A stretch of DNA of 64,000 bases from DATIUV01 sp049322755 (GTDB taxonomy: Bacteria; Pseudomonadota; Gammaproteobacteria; Burkholderiales; UBA6910): NCBI GenBank assembly GCA_049322755.1, contig JBMOQX010000044.1:1-64000 (forward strand), read 5' to 3'. The position numbers were made by a program, and so were the translations under genes. A model generated the notes under the pieces. That model was given only the letters and a program-made list of their open reading frames with translations. It was not told the origin of the DNA and searched no databases. The stretch's first letter is position 1, and each line of letters starts with the position of its first letter. Shown in pieces: positions 23,146 through 35,200 of the stretch.

Positions 23146-24408
23146 GTGCCCAAGAGGAACGCGTTCTACGCGCAATCCGGCGGCGTCACCGCCGTCATCA
23201 ACACGTCGGCGGCAGCGGTGATCGAAACCGCACGCAAGTACAAGGACACGATCGGCAAGGTCTACGCGGGGCGCAACGGCATCATCGGCGCGCTGACCGA
23301 GGACCTCATCGACACCAGCAAGGAATCCGCCGCCGCGATCCGCGCGCTCCAGCACACACCCGGCGGCGCCTTCGGCTCCTGCCGCTACAAGCTGAAGGGG
23401 CTGGAGGAGAACCGCGCCCAGTACGAGCGCCTGATCGAGGTGTTCAAGGCCCACAACATCGGCTACTTCTTCTACAACGGCGGCGGCGACTCGGCCGACA
23501 CCTGCCTCAAGGTGTCGCAGCTCTCCGAGACGCTGGGCTACCCGGTGCACGCGATCCACGTGCCCAAGACCGTGGACAACGACCTGCCCATCACCGACTG
23601 CTGTCCCGGCTTCGGCTCGGTGGCGAAGTATATCGCCGTGTCCACGCGCGAGGCGACGCTGGACGTGGCGTCCATGGCCAAGACCTCCACCAAGGTGTTC
23701 GTGCTGGAGGTGATGGGGCGCCATGCCGGCTGGATCGCCGCCGCCGGCGGGCTCGCCTCCGGCAAGGACATGGAACTGCCGATCGTGATCCTGTTTCCGG
23801 AGGTGACTTTCGACGAGACCAGGTTTCTCGCCAAGGTCGAATCGATGGTGAAGAAGTTCGGCTACTGCTCGGTGGTGGTGTCGGAGGGGGTCAGGGGCCC
23901 GGACGGCAAGTTCCTCTCCGACCAGGGCCTCAAGGACGCCTTCGGCCACGCGCAGCTGGGCGGCGTCGGCCCGGTCATCGCCAGCATCGTGCGCGAGAAA
24001 TTGAAGCTCAAATACCACTGGGCGGTGGCCGACTACCTCCAGCGCGCCGCGCGCCACATCGCGTCCAAGACCGATGTGGCCCAGGCCTACGCGCTGGGCA
24101 AGGCGGCGGTGGAACTGGCGGTGAAGGGCAGGAATGCCGTGATGCCCACCATCGTGCGCAAGTCCGACAGGCCCTACCGCTGGTCCGTCGGCGTCGCCGA
24201 CCTCAAGGAGGTGGCCAACCGCGAGAAGATGATGCCCAAGAATTTCATCACCGCCGATGGCATGGGCATCTCCGACGCCTGCCGGCGCTACCTCGAGCCG
24301 CTGATCCAGGGGGAGGACTATCCGCCCTACAAGAACGGTCTGCCCGTCTACGTCCAGCTCAAGAACGCGGCGGTGCCAAAGAAGCTCAAGACCGGGTTCA
24401 AGGTCTAG
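23146..24408 (+). CDS. pfp: Pyrophosphate-dependent 6-phosphofructokinase
   Basis: The 420-residue protein is started at the GTG at 23146, 8 nt after AGGAGG, reading MPKRNAFYAQSGGVTAVIN. Key regions are FFYNGGGDSADTC at the phosphate-donor site, where ATP enzymes have GGDGS, then HVPKTVDNDLPITDCCPGFG, EVMGRHAGWIAAA and VSEGVRGPDG. The protein converts fructose 6-phosphate and PPi to the bisphosphate and phosphate, reversibly. Such enzymes are common in methylotrophic and autotrophic proteobacteria. A proton-pumping pyrophosphatase gene lies just downstream, so the two could share the PPi pool. Confidence 0.92.
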   Translation: MPKRNAFYAQSGGVTAVINTSAAAVIETARKYKDTIGKVYAGRNGIIGALTEDLIDTSKESAAAIRALQHTPGGAFGSCRYKLKGLEENRAQYERLIEVFKAHNIGYFFYNGGGDSADTCLKVSQLSETLGYPVHAIHVPKTVDNDLPITDCCPGFGSVAKYIAVSTREATLDVASMAKTSTKVFVLEVMGRHAGWIAAAGGLASGKDMELPIVILFPEVTFDETRFLAKVESMVKKFGYCSVVVSEGVRGPDGKFLSDQGLKDAFGHAQLGGVGPVIASIVREKLKLKYHWAVADYLQRAARHIASKTDVAQAYALGKAAVELAVKGRNAVMPTIVRKSDRPYRWSVGVADLKEVANREKMMPKNFITADGMGISDACRRYLEPLIQGEDYPPYKNGLPVYVQLKNAAVPKKLKTGFKV

Positions 24409-24413
24409 AACGA

Positions 24414-24580
24414 TTTCACCACGGAGGCACTGAGACACCAAGAAAGGCGAAGTTCTTTACACCGCGAAGGGCGCAAAGGACGCAAAGGGGATCAAGGCTC
24501 AAACGAGGACACCATCGTTCCTTAGCGCCCTTTGCGCCCTTTGCGTTTCAGAAAGGTTTTCTTTGTGCCTCCGTGGTAAA
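24414..24580. repeat. 167-bp inverted-repeat element (MITE-like)
   Basis: The outer arms ACCACGGAGGCAC and GTGCCTCCGTGGT (end near 24578) are perfect complements. Inner arms GCGCAAAGGACGCAAAGG and CCTTTGCGCCCTTTGCG also pair. The unit starts 6 bp after the pfp stop and carries no coding capacity of its own. Sequences of this type (CACCACGGAGGCAC...) are widely scattered in bacterial genomes. It could also act as a transcription barrier after pfp. Confidence 0.8.
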
Positions 24581-24808
24581 AGATCTGCCCAGACCCTAGA
24601 GCGAGGGCGACAGCTGCTGGAAGCGCAGGCCGGCTTCGGCGGCTTCTACAATGCCAACTCGGCCAAGCTGATCTCGTCGGAAGTGCAGAAGGAGCATGAC
24701 CAGGAGGCGGTGGACGGGCTGATCCGGACGCTCGAGCTGGACCGGATCTTCGGGTTTGCGCCGGGCACCCGCTTCGAAGGCGGCTTGGCGCCGGGATCGA
24801 AGCGCTGA
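24563..24808 (+). CDS. Possible 5'-truncated small protein overlapping the repeat
   Basis: A frame open from a TTG at 24563 begins inside the repeat's right arm and reads RQLLEAQAGFGGFYNANSA, SSEVQKEHDQEAVDGLIRTL and GFAPGTRFEGGLAPGSKR. The amino-acid composition of the later part looks protein-like, while the first 12 codons are repeat DNA. A plausible reading is that the inverted repeat removed the original start of a short gene. I do not recognise the family. Confidence 0.4.
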   Translation: MCLRGKRSAQTLERGRQLLEAQAGFGGFYNANSAKLISSEVQKEHDQEAVDGLIRTLELDRIFGFAPGTRFEGGLAPGSKR

Positions 24809-25059
24809 TGGTCCGACCGTCCCCGGCCCGGGTCGCAGCGGGCGGAACAAGGAAGCGTTGACCGCTCCGCTGCCGCCCCGGCACGCGTTCCATCGGCCCC
24901 GCGCCCGACTCATGGCGGCACCGTGCCGGGGCACGGTTTTGCGCCTGCTTCCGTATGTTAAAATCGCGGACTTATATCTTATACAAGAGTTTCACACGCC
25001 AAGGCAGTAGGGTTCGGGGGCCGGCCCAGATCGGCCCAAACAGATAAAGGGGCATTCTC
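24809..25059. other. Upstream region of hppA
   Basis: No gene is supported. A locally AT-rich stretch (about 24955-24990, with TTATATC and TATACA) is the likeliest promoter area for hppA, and AAAGGGG precedes its start. Confidence 0.4.
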
Positions 25060-27108
<2,049 letters not shown>

Positions 27109-27128
27109 TACTGGTAGCGCCCGGCACC

Positions 27129-27155
27129 AAGGCGAGCCCGCGGGCTCGCCTTTTT
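27129..27155 (+). terminator. Rho-independent terminator after hppA
   Basis: A 10-bp perfect stem, GGCGAGCCCG/CGGGCTCGCC, has almost no loop and is followed by TTTTT. It begins 20 bp after the hppA stop. Confidence 0.88.
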
Positions 27156-27284
27156 CATGGCCCCTTCCCCGGCCCCGGGCGCTTCCGTATCATCGGCGCA
27201 AACCGTCGGCGCCGGCGCCGAGAAATGCGGGCCGCCGGCCGCAGGACCGGCCTACGGCGAGCGGCCCCGGGAGGGGGCCACGCC

Positions 27285-28094
27285 ATGATCGAAGCCGTCC
27301 AACGCATGCCAACCCCCGCCCGGTGGCCCTGGCTGTCGTCGCTGCCTATTCTGGCCTTGGCGGGCTGTGCCGCGCTGGAGGAGGAGCCGCGGCTGGGCGC
27401 CGAGGAGCGCGGCTCCGTCGTCAAGGCGGCCAGTTTTTCCCGCGCCCCGGCCAGCGGCAAACCGCCCCCCGGCTGGCAGCCGTGGATCATCCTGCGCTCC
27501 AAGCCGCTGACCCGCTACGCGCTGGTGGAGAACCACGGCAAGACCGTACTGCGCGCCGAGGCCCGCACCTCGGCCTCGGGGCTGTACCGCGAGATCCACG
27601 TCAACCCGCGCCGCCATCCGATACTCGCCTGGCGCTGGCGCGTCGACGCGCCGGTGCCGGGCGCCGACCCGCGCCAGCGCGCCACTGAGGACGCGCCGGC
27701 GCGGGTGCTGGTGGCGTTCACCGGCGATCGCGACCGGCTGGATTTCGGCGAGCGCACCAACATGGCGCTGGCCAAGGCGCTCTCCGGACAGCAGCTGCCC
27801 TACGCGACGCTGATGTACATCTGGTCCGAGCAGCTCCCGGTGGGCACCGTGGTGCGGAACCCCCACACCTCCCGTATCCAGATGATCGTCGCCGCCAGCG
27901 GCCCGGTGCGGCCCGGCGCCTGGACCGCGCTGGAGCGCAACGTGGCGGAGGATTACCGCCGGGTCTTCGGCGAGGAGCCCGGCGACATCCACGCGGTAGG
28001 CGTCATGACCGACACCGACAATACCGCCGGCGAGGCGGTGGCCTACTACGGCGACATCGCGTTCCGCCGCAGGCCCGCGGCCGCCGCGCGCTGA
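27285..28094 (+). CDS. DUF3047 lipoprotein
   Basis: The 269-residue protein starts MIEAVQRMPTPARWPW at 27285. A signal peptide ends in ILALAGCAA, a lipobox. The body fits DUF3047: GWQPWIILRSKPLTRYALV, WRWRVDAPVPGAD, LMYIWSEQLPVGTVVRNP and AVGVMTDTDNTAGEAVAYYGDI. It probably sits on a membrane facing the periplasm. The function is unknown. The fold is predicted to be beta-rich and carbohydrate-binding-like, but nothing in the neighbourhood tests this. Confidence 0.8.
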   Translation: MIEAVQRMPTPARWPWLSSLPILALAGCAALEEEPRLGAEERGSVVKAASFSRAPASGKPPPGWQPWIILRSKPLTRYALVENHGKTVLRAEARTSASGLYREIHVNPRRHPILAWRWRVDAPVPGADPRQRATEDAPARVLVAFTGDRDRLDFGERTNMALAKALSGQQLPYATLMYIWSEQLPVGTVVRNPHTSRIQMIVAASGPVRPGAWTALERNVAEDYRRVFGEEPGDIHAVGVMTDTDNTAGEAVAYYGDIAFRRRPAAAAR

Positions 28095-28165
28095 CGCGGC
28101 GCGCTTTTGCGGCGGTGCCGCGCGCTCGGTTATCATCGGTTCTCCTTTTTCAATCGGTCTCTCCC

Positions 28166-28588
28166 ATGCAAGAGCGCGTTCTCACTCTCGAAGAGGCGAA
28201 GTCGGTCGCCGCCGCGGCCGAAGCCTTCGCCGACAGCCACGGCTTCAGCGTGGTCATCGCCATCGTCGACGGCGGCGGCCACCTCCTGTACCTGCAGCGC
28301 GAGCACGACACCCAGTTCGGCAGCGTCGAGGTGGCCATGGGCAAGGCCTATTCGGCCGTGGCGTTCAAGCGGCCCACGGTGGCGTGGGAGGAGCGCTTCA
28401 AGGAGGGACGCTTCGGCTACCTGCAGATGCCCGGCCTCACCGGCCTGCAGGGCGGAGTCCCCCTGAAGATCGGCGAGGAGATCGTCGGCGGCATCGGCGT
28501 CTCGGGCGTCGCCTCCCAGGACGACGAGCGCGTCGCCAAGGCCGGCGCCGACATGCTGCAGACCCTGACCGAGGGCGGCACGCGATGA
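28166..28588 (+). CDS. GlcG/HbpS-family protein
   Basis: The 140-residue protein starts MQERVLTLEEAKSVAAAAE at 28166. The family pattern is clear: VVIAIVDGGGHLLYLQRE, then MGKAYSAVAFKRPT and GVPLKIGEEIVGGIGVSG. Some relatives bind heme or work beside glycolate oxidase genes, but no such genes lie nearby. Its stop overlaps the start of the next gene (ATGA), so the two are translated together. Confidence 0.85.
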   Translation: MQERVLTLEEAKSVAAAAEAFADSHGFSVVIAIVDGGGHLLYLQREHDTQFGSVEVAMGKAYSAVAFKRPTVAWEERFKEGRFGYLQMPGLTGLQGGVPLKIGEEIVGGIGVSGVASQDDERVAKAGADMLQTLTEGGTR

Positions 28589-29112
28589 TCTACGCGCTGG
28601 GCGACCGGCGGGTCGAGATCCTCGGCGAGGATTTCTTCGTCGCTGACAACGCGACCGTGGTGGGGTCCGTGCGGCTACGCCACAATGCCAGCGTATGGTT
28701 CAACTGCGTCGTGCGCGGTGACAACGATGTCATCACCATCGGCGAGAACTGCAATGTCCAGGACGGTTCCGTGCTGCACACCGACGAGGGCGTGCCGCTC
28801 ATGCTGGAGCGCAACGTGTCGGTGGGGCACATGGTGATGCTGCATGGCTGCCACATCGGCACCGGCAGCCTGATCGGCATCAAGGCGGTGATTCTCAACG
28901 GCGCCCGCGTCGGCAGGAACTGCCTGATCGGCGCCAACGCGCTGATCCCCGAGGGCAAGGAGATTCCCGAGGGCTCGCTGGTGGTGGGCTCTCCCGGGAA
29001 GGTGATCCGCAGGCTCTCGGAAGAGGAGATCGCCCGGATCAACCGGATCGCCGATCATTACGTGGAGAACTTCAAGTGCTACAAGGCGGGGTTCCGCGCC
29101 GACGCGCGCTGA
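28585..29112 (+). CDS. Gamma-class carbonic anhydrase family protein
   Basis: The 175-residue protein starts MIYALGDRRVEILGEDFFV at 28585. It is a left-handed beta-helix of hexapeptide repeats. The metal-site histidines are visible in VLHTDEG and VGHMVMLHGCHIG. Similar proteins (YrdA, CaiE-like) often lack measurable anhydrase activity, so the reaction is uncertain. It is coupled to the GlcG-like gene by a 4-bp overlap. Confidence 0.88.
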   Translation: MIYALGDRRVEILGEDFFVADNATVVGSVRLRHNASVWFNCVVRGDNDVITIGENCNVQDGSVLHTDEGVPLMLERNVSVGHMVMLHGCHIGTGSLIGIKAVILNGARVGRNCLIGANALIPEGKEIPEGSLVVGSPGKVIRRLSEEEIARINRIADHYVENFKCYKAGFRADAR

Positions 29113-29152
29113 TCCGCGTCCGTTGCCGGGAATCCCGCCCGGACCGAGGACG

Positions 29153-29626
29153 ATGACTCGTACCAGACTGCTGCTGGGCGCCAGCGGCGCGGCCGCCGTA
29201 GCCGGCGTCGCCATCGCGCTTTATGCCACCCACGCGCTCGGCATGCGGCCGTGTCCGCTGTGCATTCTGCAGCGCATGCTGTTCGCCGCCTTCGCGCTGA
29301 TCGCGCTCACCGGGGCCATCTGGCCGGCGCAGCCGCTCGCCGCGGCGGCGGGCGTCATCGCGCTCACCGGCGCGGGCGTGGCCGGTTGGCAACTGTACAT
29401 CGAGGCGAACCCCCTGCAGGCGACATGCGGTCTGGGACTGGACGAGCCCTGGTGGGAGACGCTGGCGTACTGGGCCGGCGAGCAGGTGCCGTTCCTCTTC
29501 AACCCCACCGGCGACTGCGCCGCGGGCTACAAGCTGCTGGGCGTGAGCTTTGCCGCCTGGAGCCTGCTGCTCTTCATGGCGCTCGTCCTCGCGAGCACCG
29601 CCGCGTTGCCCCGCCGCCAAGCCTGA
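29153..29626 (+). CDS. dsbB: Disulfide bond formation protein DsbB
   Basis: The 157-residue protein starts MTRTRLLLGASGAAAVAG at 29153. Four transmembrane helices carry the first periplasmic pair in RPCPLCILQR and the second pair as ATCGLGLDEP and TGDCAAGY. It reoxidises DsbA and passes electrons to quinone. It lies 40 bp after the carbonic anhydrase-like gene and may end this operon. Confidence 0.92.
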   Translation: MTRTRLLLGASGAAAVAGVAIALYATHALGMRPCPLCILQRMLFAAFALIALTGAIWPAQPLAAAAGVIALTGAGVAGWQLYIEANPLQATCGLGLDEPWWETLAYWAGEQVPFLFNPTGDCAAGYKLLGVSFAAWSLLLFMALVLASTAALPRRQA

Positions 29627-30114
29627 GCGCATTGCGGGCGGCACGCCGACAGCGCCGCGCGCACAGCGCGCGTGGAACGGCAGCCTCCACGGCAACGGGC
29701 ACGAAAGCTGCTTCTTCAGAACCGGGGGCGCCCGCGCCGCGTCGATCCGACGTCAGCTAGGGCAAGATCGCCTGCAGCGCGCGCCGCCCACCTCCCGCTG
29801 AATCGTATTTGTTCCCAAGCGCTTGGCGCCCAAGCGGCACCCGGCCAACCGGGCAATTTCTCCCACTTTGTAAGATTTTGTATTTCGCCTGCCGCGTTTT
29901 GCGTTGTTTAACAAAACCGGGATGTCCCGCGTGCTCTCGCCCCGCGGGCGCCGGCATCCGTCGCCGTTTATGACACCCGGCTGACCATCCGTCGGTCATC
30001 CATTCCCTCCGCTTGTCCCAGATGTTGAACTTGGGACGCCATGTCGAGAACACGTCAGATTCGGTCGACGCACCTGCCGCTTTCGAGGTCCTGCGGGATC
30101 TCGGAGAGAGGATC
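29627..30114. other. Upstream region of the pil cluster
   Basis: About 490 bp contain no supported gene. The stretch 29810-29910 is AT-rich compared with its surroundings and is the likeliest promoter area for pilV. GAGAGAGGATC at 30105-30114 precedes the pilV ATG. No sigma-54 or AlgR site could be named with confidence. Confidence 0.35.
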
Positions 30115-30585
30115 ATGCAGCGCCAGTTGAACGCCTGCGCGCCGTGCGGTACTACCGCCGGACGACCGCCCGCGTCGCGTCCGCGAGGCTTCACGCTGAT
30201 CGAGAACCTGATGGCGCTGCTACTGTTTTCGGTCGGCATTCTCGGGTTCGTGGGAATCCAGGCGTTCATGATGACGAACAACATCGACGCCAAGTACCGC
30301 GTCGACGCCTCGTTCCTCGCCAACGACATCGTCAGCCGGATGTGGACCGACCGCGCCAACCTGGCCAACTACGTCACGACGCCCGGCACCGCCAACCCGA
30401 CGACCGCAGCCTGGAGCACGCAGATCGGCAGCACGCTTCCCGCCGGTACCGGACGCGTCCAGCTCGCGACCGAGCCCAACGACGTGACCGAGGTGACGGT
30501 GACCGTGACCTGGCAGCCGCCGGGCGCGCCCGCGCCGCACCAGTTCATCACCATCTCCCGCATAGCCCCTCCGGAGACGCCGTGA
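30115..30585 (+). CDS. pilV: Type IV pilus minor pilin PilV
   Basis: The 156-residue protein starts MQRQLNACAPCGTT at 30115. It has a long leader, then the prepilin peptidase site G/FTLIENLMALLLF with the fifth-position Glu. PilV is one of the minor pilins that prime assembly of the type IV pilus. Its stop overlaps the GTG start of pilW. The usual fimT/gspH gene before pilV is not present in this window. Confidence 0.88.
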   Translation: MQRQLNACAPCGTTAGRPPASRPRGFTLIENLMALLLFSVGILGFVGIQAFMMTNNIDAKYRVDASFLANDIVSRMWTDRANLANYVTTPGTANPTTAAWSTQIGSTLPAGTGRVQLATEPNDVTEVTVTVTWQPPGAPAPHQFITISRIAPPETP

Positions 30586-31640
30586 GCACGCCCGGGCCCC
30601 TTGCCGGCCGCCTGCGCGGCATGAGCCTGGTCGAACTGCTGGTGGGCCTCGCTCTCGGACTTCTGATCGTGCTGGCGATCACCCGCGCGTTCGCCGTGTT
30701 CGAAGGCTACAAGCGCACCACCACCGGCGGCGCGGACGCTCAGATCAACGGCGCCATCGCGCTGTCCCTGATCGAGCGTGAGGTACGCATCGCGGCCTAC
30801 GGCATGGCCGACCTGGGCGTCTTCGGCTGCGCCGTGCGCAGCTACAACAAAAACCGCAACCCGCCGGATCTCAACTTTCTGATCGCGCCGGTGGTCATCA
30901 CCCAGGGCACCTCCGGCGCGCCCGATGCGGTGACTGTCATATTCAGCGATTCCGAGGGTCTGCCGGTGGCGGTTCCGTTTCAGCAGCAGTCGGGCGCGTC
31001 GGCGAACTACAAGGTGGACAACCGTGCCGGCTTCGGCGTCGGCGACCTGGTGCTGGCCGTGGAAGGCGGCAAGGATTGCACCGTGGCCGAGGTCACCGAC
31101 CTGCCCGGCACGCCCGGCCAGACCGACGTGGTGATCCACAACTCCGGCATGTACAAGAACGACCAGGGCGACATGGTGGAGTCCACCTGGAACAAGCCCA
31201 GCGGGCTCGGCGTGACCTACGACAAGGGCGTTCTCTACAACCTGGGCAAAGCGCCCAACAGCAACGAGTACCGTGTCGAAAGCGCCAACCTGGTCGTGCG
31301 CGAGTGGCTCGGCGCCACGGGCAGCACGCCGCTCCCGGTGGTCGCCAACGTCGTCGACCTGCAGGCGCAGTACGGGAAGGACACCGACAGCGACGGCGTC
31401 GTCGACACCTTCGACGAAGTCACACCCGCCACGCCCGCGGGCTGGGCCCAGGTGCTGGCGGTGCGCGTCGCGGTCGTCAGCCGCAGCGGCCACTACGAAA
31501 AGACCGAGGTTTCCCCGCCCGCCATCGAGCTCTGGCCCGGGGGCCCCACGTTCAACCCCGATGCCGGCGCCCGCCACTACCGCTATCGCGTCTACAGCAC
31601 CGTGGTACCGCTGCGAAACATGATCTGGAGGCCCGTATGA
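30582..31640 (+). CDS. pilW: Type IV pilus minor pilin PilW
   Basis: The 352-residue protein starts at the GTG at 30582, overlapping the pilV stop, and reads MSTPGPLAGRLRG/MSLVELLVGLALGLL, a prepilin site. The C-terminal half contains DTDSDGVVDTFDE, an EF-hand-like calcium loop that is unusual for a minor pilin. PilW works with PilV, PilX and PilY1 at the pilus tip. pilX overlaps its stop by 4 bp. Confidence 0.88.
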   Translation: MSTPGPLAGRLRGMSLVELLVGLALGLLIVLAITRAFAVFEGYKRTTTGGADAQINGAIALSLIEREVRIAAYGMADLGVFGCAVRSYNKNRNPPDLNFLIAPVVITQGTSGAPDAVTVIFSDSEGLPVAVPFQQQSGASANYKVDNRAGFGVGDLVLAVEGGKDCTVAEVTDLPGTPGQTDVVIHNSGMYKNDQGDMVESTWNKPSGLGVTYDKGVLYNLGKAPNSNEYRVESANLVVREWLGATGSTPLPVVANVVDLQAQYGKDTDSDGVVDTFDEVTPATPAGWAQVLAVRVAVVSRSGHYEKTEVSPPAIELWPGGPTFNPDAGARHYRYRVYSTVVPLRNMIWRPV

Positions 31641-32239
31641 TGACGCACTTCCTACGCGCCGCCCCCGGCGCTGCGCGCCAGCGCGGCGTCACCATGTTCG
31701 TCGCGCTGATCGCGCTGGTGGTCATGTTCATGGCCGTCCTGACCCTGGTGCGTTCGGTGGACACCGGCAACCTGATCGCCGGCAACCTGGCGTTCAGGGC
31801 CAACGCGGTGCAGGCCGCCGACCAGGGCGTCGAGGCCGCCATCACCTGGCTGCGCACCAACAGCGGCGGCGGCACGCTGCACGCGTCCAACCCGGCGGAA
31901 GGCTACGTCGCGCATCGCGAGGATCCCCTCTCGACCCAGAGCTGGGACCAGTTCTGGGCCGATCTCGCGACCGCCAATCAGGTGAAGGCGCTGCCGGCGA
32001 ACTCGATCGACACCACGGTCTCGTACGTGATCCACCGCCTGTGCAGCGTCGACGGCGATCCCAACGCCATCGGCAACCTCTGCGTCAACAGCCTCGGCGG
32101 CACCTCGTCGCCGGGCAGCGGCAAGGGCGCGGGCAAGATCCAGCTCGGCGGATCGCCGCAGTATTACTACCGCGTCACCACCCGCGCCGTCGGCCCCCGC
32201 AACACGGTGAGCATGGTCCAGGTGATCGTCCTCATCTGA
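31637..32239 (+). CDS. pilX: Type IV pilus minor protein PilX
   Basis: The 200-residue protein starts MMTHFLRAAPGAARQRG/VTMFVALIALVVMF at 31637. It has the PilX N-terminal hydrophobic helix but no Glu at position 5, as is usual for PilX. It is expected at the tip complex with PilY1, which follows 27 bp later. The start overlaps the pilW stop (ATGA). Confidence 0.85.
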   Translation: MMTHFLRAAPGAARQRGVTMFVALIALVVMFMAVLTLVRSVDTGNLIAGNLAFRANAVQAADQGVEAAITWLRTNSGGGTLHASNPAEGYVAHREDPLSTQSWDQFWADLATANQVKALPANSIDTTVSYVIHRLCSVDGDPNAIGNLCVNSLGGTSSPGSGKGAGKIQLGGSPQYYYRVTTRAVGPRNTVSMVQVIVLI

Positions 32240-32266
32240 AAAGTTCCGGAACCCGGAGACTGCAAA

Positions 32267-35200
32267 ATGAAACCCCTGTTCCGCCCGCCGTCGCGCAAGC
32301 TTGGAGCCAAACGCCTCGCCTTCGCCCTGCTCGCCCTGGCCACCGCCATGGTCGTGCCGCCGCGGGCGGCCGCCTCGACGGACCTCGCCACCTCGCCGCT
32401 GATCACCTCGAGTTCGTCCACCGTGCGTCCGAACGTCATGTTCGTGCTCGACGATTCCGGCAGCATGGGCTGGGCATTCATGCCGGATTCGGTGAAGGGC
32501 CGCAACGACAGCCGCTGCTACAAGAACCACCTCTACAACTTCGTCTACTACAATCCGGACTTCATCTACCAGCCGCCGGTCGACGCGGCCGGTCTGGCGT
32601 TTCCCAACGCCAGCTTCTACGGCGCCCGCTACAATGGTTTCGACTCCGGGTCATCGACGGTCGATCTGTCCACCAGCTTCCGCGCCTACGACGACAACAC
32701 CAGCGACGGCAACGGCGACGACACGGCACAGGCGGCGTACTACTACAAGTACACCGGCAGCGGCGCGGCGGCCCCGGGCACCTGCTATTCCGACAGCCGC
32801 TATACCAAAGTCACCGTCAACAGCACGTCCGGGCCGGGCGGCACCGACGAGCGCCAGAACTTCGCCAACTGGTACAGCTACTACCGCACCCGCATGCTGA
32901 TGATGAAAAGCGCAGCGGGACGGGCGTTCAGCGCCCTCGACGACAAGTACCGCGTCGGGATGACGACGATCAACAACACCAACTACAGCAGCAACGGGCC
33001 CGAGTTTCTCTCGATCGACGCGTTCACGGCGACGCAGAAGTCCGATTTCTTCTCGACCCTGTACGGCGTTCCGCCCAGCGGCCGGACGCCGCTGCGCACG
33101 GCCCTCGACCGCGTCGGCAAGATGTACCAGGACCCCTCGTCGATCGGCGCGCGGGACCCCCTCGAGTACTCCTGCCAGCAGAACTTCACCATCCTGTCCA
33201 CGGACGGTTTCTGGAACGACAGCTTCAGCGGCATCGGCAACCACGACAACAACGCGACCAGCTCCCCGCGGCCGATGTACGACGGCGGCTACTCCGGGAG
33301 CCAGGACACGCTGGCGGATATCGCCATGTACTACTACGTGACCGACCTGCGCACGGGGGGCGCCACGGGCGCGCTCGGGACGGATGTGTCGGCCAACAAC
33401 GTCCCTCCCAACGGCAAGGACACCGCCACGCACCAGCACATGACGACCTTCACGCTGGGGCTCGGCGCGAACGGCGTGCTCAAGTATCAGCCGGATTACG
33501 AGACCGCCGCGTCGGGGGATTACCACAAGATCCGCACTGGCGCGGTGAGCGGCTGCAACGGCTGGACGCCGGACAACAAGTGCAACTGGCCCGTCCCCAG
33601 CTCCAACAACCTGCGCACCATCGATGACCTCTGGCACGCGGCGGTGAACGGACGCGGCACCTATTTCAGCGCCCAGAATCCGGATTCCCTGAGCGCGGGG
33701 CTCTCCGGCGCGCTCGCCGGGGTTTCGGTGCGCACCGGTACCGCGGCTGCCGCCTCCACCAGCAACCCCAACGTCACCGCCGGCGACAACTTCGTATTCA
33801 GCTCGACGTTTCGCACCGTCAAGTGGGACTCGGAACTGGTGGCCGAGCTGATCGACCTCACCACCGGGGCCATCGTGGGCGCTCCGGTGTGGTCGGCCCA
33901 GGCCCAGCTCGATACCAAGATGGCGACCAATCCGTCGTCGCGCCGCGTCTACCTGATGGCGAGCGGCGCCACCGGCGGCCTCAAGGACTTCAGCTGGACC
34001 AATCTCAGCGCCGCCCAGCAGGCGTTCTTCGATGCCACGCGCCTGACGCAGTATCCGTCGTTCTCCGCGACGCAAAGGACCACGGCCACCGGCGCCAGTC
34101 TGGTGAATTTCGTGCGCGGCGACGCGCAATTCGAGGACCAGCCCTCCAACACCAACCCGGATAAGCGCCTCTATCGTGACCGCGAGCACGTGCTGGGCGA
34201 CATCGTCAGCTCCGACGCGGCCTACGTGAAGGTGCCCCCGTTCAACTACGCCGATCCGGGTTACGCCGCATTCAAGAGCGGCAAGACCAGCCGGCAGGCG
34301 GCGCTCTACGTGGGCGCCAACGACGGCATGCTGCATGCCTTCGACGCCACCACCGGCGCCGAACTCTGGGCGTTGGTGCCAACCCCGGTACTGCCAAACC
34401 TCTACAAGCTGGCCGACCAGGACTACGCCAACCTGCACCAGTACTACGTCGACGGTTCGCCCGCGGTCGGCGACATCTGCGTGGCGGACTGCGCCCTCTC
34501 CAGCGCCCAGTGGCGCACCATCGTGGTCGGGGGCCTCAATCTCGGCGGGCGCGGCTATTTCGCGCTCGACGTCACGGACCCTGCCAACCCGGTCGGCCTG
34601 TGGGAGTTCACGGTCGCCGACGACGCCGACGTCGGTTTCAGCTTCGGCAACCCGATCATAACCAAGCGCGCCGACGGCCGTTGGGTGGTGCTGGTCACCT
34701 CCGGCTACAACAACGTCTCCCCGGGCAGCGGCGAGGGTTTCCTTTTTGTCCTTGACGCGCTCAGCGGCGTGGTGCTCGACAAGATCGGCACCGGCGTCGG
34801 GACCACCTCCACGCCGAGCGGACTGGCCAAGATCAACGCCTGGGTCAACAACGCCAGTGTCGACAACACTGCGCAGCGCGTCTACGGTGGTGACCTGGAA
34901 GGCAACCTGTGGCGCCTCGACATCAACGACAGCGTGGGCGCGCCCGGAAAAGAGGCGCTGCGGCTGGCCCAGTTCGGCGTCGGCGCCAACACCCAACCCG
35001 TCACTGCCAAGCCCGAGCTGGGGGAAGTGAACGGGTTCGCCGTCGTCTACGTCGGCACCGGGCGCTACCTCGGCCTGAGCGACCTGATCGACGCCTCTCA
35101 GCAATCGCTGTACGCCATCCGCGACGACCTGAGCGGCGCCAGCCTCGGCAACGTGCGCACGCCTGGCACGCTGGTTCAGCAAACTTTGACCGACGTCACC

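Noticed and set aside
32651..35182. 843-codon minus-strand frame across pilY1
   Set aside because: PilY1 in the opposite strand has clear domains, while the antisense frame has no recognisable motif and low-complexity content.
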